Positions 54,032 through 64,000 of a stretch of DNA of 64,000 nt are shown here, piece by piece. The position numbers and the translations under genes were made by a program. Under the pieces are notes generated by a model that did not search any database, was not told where the DNA came from, and worked only from the letters and a program-made list of their open reading frames with translations. Each line of letters opens with the position of its first letter. Position 1 is the first letter of the stretch. The stretch is from contig OZ005691.1 of assembly GCA_963930775.1 (NCBI GenBank), positions 4,957,000 to 5,020,999 on the forward strand. Reading direction: 5' to 3'. Origin of the DNA: Cliona cf. orientalis (taxonomy: Eukaryota > Porifera > Demospongiae > Clionaida > Clionaidae).

Positions 54032-56245
54032 TCACTGAGTAGGTAAAATCTTAACTTTGATTATCTTCAGTAACGTTGGAGCAATGGGTGGGGCGACGAT
54101 AAATACGATGAACAATACTACTAGTACATTTAGCAATGAAAAGATGGTAACGAACTCAGCATGTGGATCCGGATGTTGAACTACAAACACAAGTACGTAA
54201 TAGATTCCAAATCCTATCACCGAAACCACAGAGAAAGCATAAGTGAAAATTCTTTGTGAATTGGTGGTGAATGTAGCAATTGGTATCTTCCTGGTGAGCA
54301 CTGTAAGCACAATCAGCGCCACTAGCAAGGCTTCCTTGAACAGAAACACCAGCACAAGCCACACCAGATTGTAGGTGCATTCTGGTTCAAGAAATACTTC
54401 ATAGTGTGAATCAATCTTCAGCATGAACTCTATGTATAGGAATTCCATAGGGTCAACAGCTGTCCAGATAGTAGCTATTGCAATATCAATGGAGGCAAGT
54501 AACAAAACAGCTAAAGTCAAGGCCGAATTAGATAAGAACTTTCCAGGATCTAGATAGTGCACAAATATGCGATAGAGGCGCCATGTTCTCATGGTGACAA
54601 TTCCTATGGTCAGGGTGAAGCTGAGAGGCAGTCCCCAGGCCCATATTGTCTGACAGATTGCTGCATCAATTTCAGGTCCAAAATCGATTGCCCAACTTAT
54701 GTTCAGCAACATGATTGTAGCAATGAAGATGTAACCTCCAAAGAATACCATGTTGATCAGTTTGGGACTTGTAGCCTTTATGCTTTGAGTATTTCTATTC
54801 ACAACGGTCATGATGTGTAGAAAAATGACTACAAAAAGCTCTATAAGTTGTGCAACTATAAAGAAGGCTATGACGCCTTCATGAGGTAGTTCAACCTTTT
54901 GTTTTCGATCTGAAATGTGATTGAATGATGGGTGTATTGTGGATAAATTCAAGGAACCAATGTTTGTCTCCATTTCACTGCTTATCTGATAGAGGTAGAC
55001 CGGACGGTTAGCAAACCCAGTGCTTGAATTAAACCTGATTCGACTAGTTACACCATTAAATGATAGTTTAAAAAACTGTTTGATGATCATTTCTACCAAG
55101 GAATTGTTTGCATACACGAATTCAGTATTGGGGTAAGCCTCTGTCAGATTGTGAAGTACACTCACCCATGCATACAGAGCATCATAAAAACTGTAAAACA
55201 GGCATGACCCAGCTTTTTCAGTATTGTTGTTCCATCTTACTTCTTAACTTTATGCAAACTCGTTTGATTGTCAGTAAAATAACAGAAGCTAATAAGAAAC
55301 GTTTTCTCAACAGCTTCAATAATGTTTCCATCAGTGCATGTATAAGCTTGGTTATTGTAGCTGAAAGTGAAGCTGTATTCCGATGATTCAGAAGTCATAA
55401 TGTCAGACAGTGTGTGGGTGAGAATGACCCACTGATAGGCTGGATACACAAGTCCCATGTGATAAGCGAGGCATAACATTTTCCTTGAGTGCTCAAGAGA
55501 GGAAAGAAGAAACACTATTCGAACTCTACTGCTTCTTATTTCATTAAATGGATAGAAGAAGCTGTACAGTGGAGATACTACAGCGGCAGTCACTCCATTC
55601 TGTGTTAATCTGTTCAAAAAGGAGCTCTTTATCTCACGATAGTATTGGTGACTGCTCTCATACAAAATATGAACATTATGCCAGTCATTCTTTTTTATAA
55701 GAGCTAATTAGTGAAAGGTCAATCAATGATATAGGTGAGCCCAAAATTCCTATGGAATTATCATGATTCTCAAGCATCTGACTCCCCCCATTATGAACGA
55801 CAACTAACCGCACTTCAGGCCTACTGGCTAACTTCACAGCTTCAATAGCAGAAACAGAGCATCCTGTACCTAATATACCTACCACTTTGCTTCTGTCTTG
55901 AGGAAACAGCCCGCTGACTAAGCTCTCCAGGAATCTTTCATCACAGCCTCCTTTCCTGTATACCAGCTCCAGTTCATAGCATGGCAACAGATGTGGATCT
56001 TCATTGGTTCTCTCAACAAGTAGATCAAGTGTTGATGACAGAAGGTCCACCATATCTTGGTCCCAGCTTGGACCTAGCAATGGAGACGAGAGTATGTCAC
56101 CATGTGGCAGTATTGTTAGTAATTTGAGGGTTTTCTTCGTTGCATTCTCAGTGCAGCTGCTGTTAATGATTGCTGATGCAGAGAGACGATGAGGTAGATG
56201 CACACAAAAACAGAGCAATGCAAGCAGTACGGAATAACCACGCAT
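54032..56245 (-). pseudogene. Class C GPCR-like gene, copy 6, two or more frameshifts
   Basis: ATG at 56245 with a full signal peptide and early ligand domain (55685-56245). A 4-bp insertion near 55707 ('gagctaattagtg' against 'gagctagtg') shifts frame. The next part is 55237-55665. A further lesion near 55240 ('cttcttaactttatgc') shifts into 54032-55165, which is open through all seven helices to the tail (KIIKVKILPTQ). The 7-TM half is the most divergent in the window (QLIELFVVIFLHIMTVVNRN, PEIDAAIC), which suggests it was under separate selection before inactivation. It is closest to copy 1 in the N-terminal half. The TATA box is at 56291-56298. Confidence 0.85.
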
Positions 56246-56290
56246 TATTCAGTTAGCTACCAGTGTATACGTACGTGCATTATTCTATAG

Positions 56291-56298
56291 TTTTTATA
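56291..56298 (-). promoter_or_regulatory. TATA box of GPCR copy 6
   Basis: The complement reads TATAAAAA, about 46-53 bp before the ATG at 56245, uninterrupted and followed upstream by 'ttgtaatgggccagtaaatt'. Confidence 0.5.
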
Positions 56299-56299
56299 T

Positions 56300-56590
56300 T
56301 GTAATGGGCCAGTAAATTATTAACGCATGCAAGCGTGCGCTCAACTTGACAAGGAAGTGTCGGATGAGCATGCGCATTAAAATTAAATTTACGCGGACAA
56401 AAACGATCCTTTACCATTTTGCGTACTGGCACACGTTTATCGTCGACTCTTTGGCCACCATTGGACCCTGCCTGTAGGAAGAGGAGAGCCTAGGCCTGAG
56501 AGAGAAAGATTAAGAGAGAAATTATTAAATTAATTAGATCAAGACTTAAGTGCTTTCGTATGAATTATCATCTCAGCAGTGTCTCAATAG
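56300..56590 (-). repeat. Conserved upstream module of GPCR copy 6
   Basis: The most complete module: 'aatgggccagtaaattatta', 'acgcatgcaagcgtgcgc', 'gagcatgcgcatta', 'ttggccaccattggaccctg', 'gaggagagcctaggcctgag', ending 'ctcagcagtgtctcaatag'. It serves as the uninterrupted reference for copies 1, 2 and 3. Confidence 0.8.
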
Positions 56591-57145
56591 TTGAGACATA
56601 CATTACGGTGGCTACAGAGCACACTGGCAGTGCATCCAAGCTGCTCTCCTGTCTTTCAGTATAAATATTTTCATTTTTCAGTATTTTACATGCATTTTTA
56701 GTATTTTTCAGTATTTTACAAAGAGCTCCATATATGATGTATGTATTAAATTCCCTCAGTTTTCAGTATTTTTGAAATTTTATCAGTAGCTATTTATGGT
56801 CAGAATTCAGTAAAAAAAATACTGAAAAATCCGTACGCTTGGAGGCACTGCACTGGGTATGTGCTCTACAGAGCTCTGTTAGCTAATAATAATATTATAC
56901 GTTACCATGAATCCCTCAGTAGTCAGCTATGCTAATAGCATAATATTACTATCATAACTGTTCTTAGGTCCTCATTGCGACATGCACGGCTAATACATAT
57001 TAATTATTAGCAGTAACTGTACAATGATTATTATGTGTAATATGTAGCTACAGTATTCATAGCAACGGAAAATCACAAGAAGTCCTTGGGTTAGCTATAG
57101 GTCACTGGGCTGGCTATAGTGCTACGCTACAATGTCATAGCTAGC
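56591..57145. other. Intergenic, no gene
   Basis: Contains repeated 'tttttcagtattttaca' words (56660-56715, 56757-56785) and a reversed fragment 'gtatgtgctctacagagctc' (56856-56878) of the 48804-type element. Confidence 0.45.
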
Positions 57146-58310
57146 TACCATTTTGTGCCGATATAAAAATTACAGTGCTTCCTGCTTAGTTGTAATTATT
57201 GTACAACATTATCAGGTTCTTGTGTCCATGTAAACAACATCTATAGTGCCCCTGCACTTTCAATCTGTGTACATGTACAAGTTACTGTATGTACACTGTA
57301 GTAGCATACTATTATTATGTCTGCATATGAGCATACACTTTTGGAATATAATATAGCTGATATACAGTAATGCATGCAACTTGAAGGGACAAATTTATAG
57401 CCATGATCATGACACTAGACGATTTCCTTGTGTCGTGCTTTACAAAACATGACCATTACCTACACTTGTATGTCAGAGGATACGGCAGAATTTTTGTTAA
57501 AATGAATGAAATGTGTAGAAAATTTTTCCCTTAATATTCTATACATTTTCCATATACATTTTTGTCTAGTGTGAGTTCACTGGCCTGTGCGCGAAGTATA
57601 CTAAGTGGGATAATAATATTATTACAATATTATGTCTTTTTATGCACTACTAGGGCTCATTAGCTGTCTATACTAATAACTGTTATAAGTTATTGTGCTA
57701 TTCATTTTGTACTATGTGCATTACCACGATAAATTGACTACAACAAACCTATTCACGTGAGCCAATCTGAAACCATGCATAGTGCATGCAGCACAGCCAG
57801 CATGTAGCCAGATGTATGCTTCTCAAGTTCAGGCAGCTGCAGAAGTTTATGTGCTTCAAAGCTGAGAGAACTCATCAATATTTACACTGCATAATATTAT
57901 TATTATTATAATATTATCCCACTTAGTATACTTCATGCACAGGCCAGTGAACTCACACTAGACAAAAATGCATATGGAAATATGTAGGATAATCAAGGGA
58001 AAAATTTTCTACACCTTTCATTCATTTTAACAAAAATTCTGCCGTATCCTCTGACAAACAAGTGTAGGTAAAGGTCATGTTTTGTAAAGCACGACACAAG
58101 GAAATCTTAGTTTTGGTCTAGTGTCATGATTATGGCTATAAATTTGTCCCTTCAAGCTGCATGCATCACTGTATAATATTATTATATTCCAAAAGTGTAA
58201 TATGCTCATATGCAGACATAATAATAGTATGCTACTACAGTGTACAGTAACTTGTACATGTACACACACTGAAAGTGGGCACTATGTTGTTTACATCGAT
58301 ACAAGAATCT
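57146..58310. repeat. Second fold-back repeat, arms of about 430-490 bp
   Basis: The left arm (57146-57620) and right arm (57900-58310) are diverged reverse complements ('gcgaagtatactaagtggga', 'gcatatgagcatacactttt', 'gtacaagttactgtatg...' and complements). They are separated by a spacer of about 280 bp. Both arms match the family at 19960-20545. Arm divergence is clearly higher than in the 18945-20063 palindrome. Confidence 0.8.
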
Positions 58311-58365
58311 AATAATGTTGCACAATAAGCACGGCAAATCCATATTATATTTATTTACTCTTTGG

Positions 58366-58895
58366 CCACCACTGGATCCTGGCTGAACGAGGAGGAGAAC
58401 CTTGGGAGAGAAATTTGTATGATTAGATCAAGAAATCTTCATATAAACTATCATCAGTAATTTTGATTGTCTTTGCATGTACTATGTATACTATTTAATA
58501 ATATACATAATAATTATTATGTGACCATTGTGAGAAAAGGAACCATTTGAGGAAGATGGTAGAATAGAACAAACTGTTTTTATCAATGAGAATTTGAATG
58601 TCCAATTTGCTTTCTACAAATGTCATAGTGTATCATAATATTATGGGCACCTTGAAACACAGAATGAATTGCACCACTGTACCAGCACATTAAAGATTGA
58701 TAAAATACAACAACTTAAAGTTGTGCAAACAAAAAATCCTATCTGATAGCTGGTCACATACATACATCAAGTTATGGCTCAAACAAGTCAGCCATGCATG
58801 TACCTACTCTGTGGCAGTCATGATACCGGAAATTATTCTGCTAGGTAGCTAAGCATAGTAGCTATGACAACAACAACTTTTCTCTTCTATCCATT
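58366..58895 (-). repeat. Shared 3' flank of GPCR copy 7 (matches copy 4)
   Basis: Same ordered words as 42536-43090. It starts abruptly after the fold-back element. No gene. Confidence 0.75.
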
Positions 58896-58898
58896 AAT

Positions 58899-61092
58899 TC
58901 AATGAGTAGGTAAAATGTTAACTTTGATTTTCTTCAGTAACGTTGGAGCAATGGGTGGGGCGACGATAAATACGATGAACAATACTACTAGTACATTTAG
59001 CAATGTAAAGAGAGTGATGAACTCAGCATGTGGGTCGGGATGCTGAATTGTAAACAAAACTTAGTAGGTAATAGATTCCAAATCCTATCACTGAAACCAC
59101 AGAGAAAGTATAAGTGAAGATTCTTAACGAATTGGTGGTGAATGTAGCAATTGGTATCTTCCTGGTGAGCACTGTAAGCACAATCAGTGCCACTAGCAAG
59201 GCCGCCTTGAATAGAAACACCAGTACAAGCCACACCAGATTATAGGCACAATCTGGATCAAGAAATATCTCATAGTGTGAATCAATCTTTAACATGACCT
59301 CCTTGTACATGAACTCCATAGGGTCAACAGCTGTCCAGATAACAGCTATTGCAACATCAACAGAAGCAATCAATAAAACAGCTAAAGTCAAGGCTGGATT
59401 AGATAAGAACTTGCCAGGATCTAGATAGTGCAAGAATATGCGATAGAGGCGCCATGTTCTCACAGTGACAATTCCCACTGTTGAGAGGCAGTCCCCAGGC
59501 CCATATTATCTGACAGATTGGTGCATCAATTTCTGGCCCAAAGTCAGTTGCCCAAGCAATATTCAATAACATGATTGTAGCAATGAAGACATAACCTCCA
59601 AGGAATACCATGTGGATCAGTTTGGGACTTGTAGCTTTTACGCTTTGAGTATTTCTGTATACAATGGTCATGATGTGCAGAAAAATGATTACTAAAAGCT
59701 CTATAAGCTGTACAACTACAAAAAAGGTGATGACCCCTCCATGAAGTGGTGCAATGTTTTGAATTCGATCTGAGATATGAATGAATGATGTGTGTGTAAA
59801 TTTAATTGAGGATAAATTCAAGGAACCAACATTTATTTCTCTTCCACTGCTTATCTGATAGAGGTAGACTGGACGGTTAGCAAACCCAGTGCTTGAATTA
59901 AAGCTGATTTGACCAGTTACACCTTTAAATGAGAGTTTAAAAAACTGTTCAATGATCATTTCTACCAAGGAATTGTTTGCATACATGAATTCAGTATCGG
60001 GGTAGGCCTCTGTCAGACTGTGAAGTACACTCACCCATGCATACAGAGCATCATAAAAACTATAAAAATTAATAGGTATGACCCAGCTTTCTCAGTATTG
60101 TTGTTCCATCTTACTTCCTTATGCAAACTCGTTTGATTGTCAGTAAAATAAATAAAAAACATTTTCTCAACAGCTTCAATAAGGTTTCCACCAGTACATG
60201 TATAAGGTTGGTTATTGTAGCTGAAAGTGAAGCTGTGTTCCGATGAAATCATATAATGTCAGACAGTGTGTGGGTGAGAATGACCCACTGATAGGCTGGA
60301 TACACTAGTCCCATTTGATAAGCAAGGCATAACATTCTCTTTGTGTGCTCAAGAGAGGAAAGAAGAAACACTATTCGAACTCTACTGCTTCTTATTTGAC
60401 TAAATGGATAGAAGTAGCTGTACAGTGGAAATACGTATACTACAGCGGCAGTCACTCCATTCTGTGTTAATCTGTTCAAAAAGGAGCTCTTCATCTCACG
60501 ATAGTATTGGTGACCGCTCTCGTACAAAACATGCACATTATGCCAGTCATTCTTTTTGATAAGAGCTAGTGAAAGGTCAATCAATGATATAGGTGAGCCT
60601 ATGGAATTATCATGATTCTCAAGCATCTGACTCCCCCCATTATGAACGACGACTAGCCGCACTTCAGGCCTACTGGCTAACTTCACAGCTTCAATAGCAG
60701 AAACAGAGCATCCTGTACCTAATATACCTACCACTTTGCTTCTGTCTTGAGGAAACAGCCCGCTGACTAAGCTCTCCAGGAATCTTTCATCACAGCCTCC
60801 TTTCCTGTATACCAGCTCCAGTTCATAGCATGGCAACAGATGTGGATCTTCATTGATTCTCTCAACAAGTAGGTCAAGTATTGATGACAGATGGTCCACC
60901 ATATCTTGGTCAGCTTGGACCTAGCAATGGAGACGAGAGTATGTCACTATGTGGCAGTATTGTTAGCAATTTGAGGGTTTTCTTCATTGCATTCTCAGTG
61001 CAGCTGCTGTTAATGATTGCTGATGCAGAGAGATAGTGAGGTAGATGCACACAAAAACAGAGCAATGCGAGCAGTACGGAATAACGACACAT
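58899..61092 (-). pseudogene. Class C GPCR-like gene, copy 7, many frameshifts
   Basis: ATG at 61092. Fragments in order: 60910-61092 (signal), 60249-60902 (ligand domain), 60031-60252, 59399-60034 (TM1-3), 59023-59478 (TM3-6), and the tail ending at the stop 58899 (P-T-H). Lesions include a 3-bp loss near 60910, an in-frame loss of 'ccaaaatt' type sequence near 60598, an insertion in 'aatacgtatactac' near 60431, 'aaaattaataggt' near 60067, and loss of the TM3 stretch near 59480. It shares the ISMVDHLSSILD-type variants and TATA-box loss with copy 4, so the pair arose by duplication after that loss. Confidence 0.9.
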
Positions 61093-61133
61093 GATTCATT
61101 TAGCTACCAGTGTGTATGTACGTACGTCTATAG

Positions 61134-62355
61134 ATTAACGCATGCAGCCTGAGCATGCGCATTAACTTTTACGCGGACAATAACGATCCTTTACCATTTG
61201 CGTATTGGCACAAGTTTTAAGGTACCATTAAATTGCGTGGGCGTGAGGTGGGGGATATGACACCTAAACCACATCAAAGTCATTAGTGAGGTGCATGTTG
61301 TGTAACCACGCCCTTTTAATTGCACAGGTCTCAGGGGTGTGGCTGCTAGAGCCGGAAGTGTTCATTTAATATCCTCCATGGACCGGAAGCCGAGCCGGAA
61401 GGGAGGGGCCAGGCCACGCCCAAAACAGCCCCACCCTGTTCCCCAAGGACCACCATTCTCAATCAAGTGCCTACTAACCACCGGATGTCCACCGGAAGCC
61501 CACAATCAATCCCAATTAAAACACACAGCTTCCTCAAGGCCAAAACACACACAAACACTTGGAGGCCGTTCTGCCACACCGCCCACGCAAGAGCTCACCT
61601 CATTTCCTGTGTGGGCGGAGTAACAACACGTCATCGCAACCACATCCGCTTCAAACCATCGTCAGCTTCCGTCCAGCCGTACGGTCCCCTCCATCGCACC
61701 GGCGTACAGTGCCTCATTAACAGACATGGCCTCACCTTTGACCTCCTGCCACGCCCCCAAAGCCTCCTCGCGGGGTTCAAAGGTCACCACCGCTTCCGGG
61801 ACACGCCCACCTATCGCCGAGGCCAAGTCCCAGGCGCCGATGTCCAAGCACTGGCCCGTGAAGCCACGCCCAATCGGAAGCAGTAAAACCTGCATTAACG
61901 CACACGCACGCACTCCACACAGTGCCAGGAGCACGCCCACATGCTTAATTAGGCCTAATAAGGCTTTTTTTTTTTTTTTTTTTTTTGTCGTTGCGGTTAA
62001 TAGTTAAGAAAGAATGCTTTGATCTTGCTTTGATGTGGGCAATTTAATACCGGCCTTTTCTTCGGGGGCCACTTCCGGTCGCTAATTACACGCGCATAAT
62101 CATCCCTGGCCGATTCTGGACACGCCCACCTTTGACCAAAAGCACTCGTATGGCCTCTTCGGCCACGCCCCTTCACGATTCGCTAATTGAATTAGCCAAT
62201 CCTGACGCTCACGCCCACGCACTTTAATGCTACCTTAATATCGTCGACTCTTTGACCACCATTGGACTCTGCCTGTAGGAGGAGGAGAGCCTAGGCCTGA
62301 GAGAGAAGGATTAAGGGAGAAATTATTAAATTAACTAGATCATGACTCAAGTGCT
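61134..62355 (-). repeat. Upstream module of GPCR copy 7, split by a TTAA element
   Basis: The module parts 61134-61220 and 62235-62355 are continuous in copy 4 (45350-45549). The break is exactly at TTAA. Confidence 0.8.
61221..62234. mobile_element. 1014-bp TTAA-target element, GC-rich
   Basis: Flanked by TTAA on both sides (61217-61220 and 62235-62238); copy 4 has a single TTAA at the same place (45425-45428). TIRs: GGTACCATTAAATTGCGTGG at the left and 'ccacgcactttaatgctacc' at the right (about 28 bp, 2 mismatches). Duplication of TTAA is typical of piggyBac and Kolobok transposases. The interior is much richer in GC than its surroundings, with many 'ccacgccc' and 'ccggaag' words and a T run at 61965-61986. 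Open frames inside (61339-61940, both strands) look compositional. No transposase. Confidence 0.9.
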
Positions 62356-62574
62356 GGTCCTACATATTTTAGTGTAAAATAGAGTTTTGTAACTCATGGG
62401 ACGATTGTACACCAGCAAAACCTAGAGTAACTCATGGGACGATTTTACACCTGCAAAATTGGTGTGAAATCCTGAGTATTTTATTGTATGTCAAGCATAT
62501 TATTAAGGGAGGATTTTATACCACATCAAAATTAAGGGGCTTAGCTACTCATTTAAAATTCTCCCATATAGCTA

Positions 62575-63237
62575 CCGTATTACGGGAAAATTTCGTTGGT
62601 GCTAATTTTCGTACATAGGAGTAGGAAGATGGTAATGGTTGGGGGGGGGCATTGTAAGATTTGCGCGCGAAATGTTTGCGACTACGCCCACTTTGGGTAT
62701 AAATCATGCCCTTTTCGTGTTAATGACAGTGTCAGGCCAGTTGTAGCAATGAAGAAACGAACAGTAAATCGGTGCCCCCCTGGTTCCCATGCCTATGTCG
62801 TATGATTGACCAAAACACCATTAGAATAAATTTTCGTATTTTTATAATTTCTTATGCTAGCTGCAGGAGATTGCACGCATGCGCAACTGGTAGTATGTGC
62901 GGTATACGGTAACGCTAGCATCTGATTCACTGGCTTCCTTGATCGTAGTGGGGCTAATCGATGCTGATAGCAGTCTACTGGGATCAGAAAGGTCACTCCA
63001 TTTCGACGCCTTGGCAAAGAATCGATAAAAAAGGCACCGTTCAGTAAGCTAGGCTTGCATTTACATGATTTAGCACCTGCTACTAGCGACAGCATGTGGC
63101 GCATATAGGTCAAAGGTCACGCGTGAAAGGGAACATTTTCACACGTTCAAATTTTTGCAGTTTTTGTTTTCGCATAAAGGATGGAGCATACGAAATATAC
63201 GAAAATTGGTACCATACGAAAATTTCCCGCTATACGG
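62575..63237. mobile_element. TIR element, CCGTATTGCGGG family, duplicated copy
   Basis: Duplicate of 45775-46591 but 663 bp long. The right terminus here is intact (cccgctatacgg, TA). It carries the nested CATAGG element at 62604-62797 in shortened form, lacking the poly-G part. The minus strand keeps the FFAKAS-type coding-like stretch near 62925-63060. Confidence 0.85.
62604..62797. mobile_element. Nested CATAGG MITE, short form
   Basis: Ends CATAGGAGTAGGAAG and 'ttcccatgcctatg', with TCGTA on both sides (62599-62603, 62798-62802). About 160 bp shorter than its duplicate at 45804-46155. Confidence 0.8.
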
Positions 63238-63472
63238 TAACTTGCCTCTGCTATATATAAGGGACGATTTTACACCAGTTGCCACCACAGGTACTGACGT
63301 GGTGTAAAATCATGCCATGTAATACTGATGGCCAATAGTAACTGGAGCAAAGATTTATATGTGACCTTTTACCTCACTTATAATTCTCCGATAATAATAA
63401 TGCATACCCATACTCTGCTAAACTTTAAGTGTGAACTTTGACCTGGTGTAAAATGCTCCCTTGTATAATATA

Positions 63473-63845
63473 CCGTATAGCGGGAAATTTTTGTTGGTGC
63501 TAATTTTCGTATGATTAACCAAAACACCCGGGCTTAGAATAAATCTTCGTATTTTTTTAATTTCATATGTTTGCTGCGGAAGATTGCGCGCATGCGCAAC
63601 TGGTAGCGCTCGCACTTCGTGCGGTATACGGGAACGCTAGTATCACTGGCTTCCTTGATCGTAATGGATGCTGATAGCTGTCCACTGGGATCAGAAAGGT
63701 CACTCCGTATTGACGCCTTGGCAAAGAACCGATAAAGAGACATAGTTCAGTGAGCTAGCCTTGATGGCACCTGCCGCAGGCGACCGCGTGTGGTGCGTAT
63801 AGGTCAAAGGTCATTCGCGAAAGGGAAAAAATTTCGTACGTGCAG
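63473..63845. mobile_element. Truncated CCGTATAGCGGGAAA element, duplicated copy
   Basis: Matches 46831-47215, including the lost right end and the minus-strand frame starting MSLYRFFAKAS at 63743. A small insertion ('cgggctt' near 63528) breaks the frame relative to the other copy. Confidence 0.7.
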
Positions 63846-64000
63846 TGTTCATCATCAAAAGATGTCCCTTCAGTTTGTCCGTATGGAGGAAAGTAGATGC
63901 CATATGCATACATGGGAGTGAACTCACTCAATTGCACCCTTATAATTATTTGGTAGTATTTTACATGAGCTAGCTAAATCACATTTGACTCAGAGAGAAT
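63846..64000. other. Repeat continuing beyond the window
   Basis: Matches 47206-47350 ('catcatcaaaagatgtcc', 'gtgaactcactcaattgcac', 'gctaaatcacatttgactca'), so the copy 4/copy 7 block duplication extends past the window end. Confidence 0.6.

Larger units (their letters stand above)
62356..63470. repeat. Third copy of the 'gattttacacc' repeat, duplicated with copy 7
   Basis: Near-identical to 45550-46828, including the element inserted in the same position, so the pair is one block duplication and not independent insertion. Confidence 0.8.

Noticed and set aside
61339-62007. Overlapping ORFs of 90-140 aa on both strands in the TTAA element
   Set aside because: GC-rich composition lowers stop frequency; Pro/Arg-rich frames lack conserved motifs and overlap on both strands.
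1-64000. CRISPR arrays, bacterial operons or Shine-Dalgarno sites
   Set aside because: Spliced genes, TATA boxes and animal-type domains show a metazoan genome; no regularly spaced direct repeats with unique spacers were seen.

Overview
The window looks like nuclear DNA from an early-branching animal, most likely a demosponge of the Amphimedon type. Reasons: AT-rich sequence with GT-AG introns, a ROR-like Frizzled/kringle gene, an expanded array of class C (GABA-B-like) receptor genes, and very dense short TIR elements. The species is an inference; nothing in the sequence names it.

Layout. 1-4.5 kb holds TIR elements, including a 2-kb long-TIR element with a Ulp1-protease relic. 4.5-8.65 kb is a large minisatellite. 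About 12.9-18.9 kb (+) is a multi-exon gene for a single-pass membrane protein with two consecutive Frizzled-type/kringle modules and no kinase. A zero-spacer palindrome of about 1.1 kb follows it (18.9-20.1 kb). From 8.7 to 61.1 kb, seven copies of one intronless class C GPCR gene lie on the minus strand. Two are intact (21593-23800 and 49806-52028); five are broken by frameshifts or truncation. The copies fall into block-duplicated pairs (1/6, 3/5, 4/7) that share flanking DNA. Most carry a conserved upstream module and a TATAAAA box about 45-55 bp before the ATG.

31264-41403 is a 10.14-kb DNA transposon with 46-bp TIRs, inserted beside the TATA box of GPCR copy 3. It carries a divergent gene pair. 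On the plus strand is a spliced protein with a vertnin-like OTU domain and an NLS, followed by an integrase-like DDE protein with two SAP motifs and a Tudor-like C-terminus. On the minus strand is a 244-aa protein with a textbook PCNA-binding PIP box and a coiled coil. I cannot assign this element to a named transposon superfamily, and it is the best candidate here for an undescribed system.

The rest is mostly non-autonomous elements. Several families share a TA target and CCGTA termini, one has a TTAA target, and one is a 56-bp element with a 9-bp target duplication. Comparing paralogous flanks gives empty sites for many of them, so insertion boundaries can be read to the base. Three different elements have inserted at the same spot, next to the TATA box of three GPCR copies.
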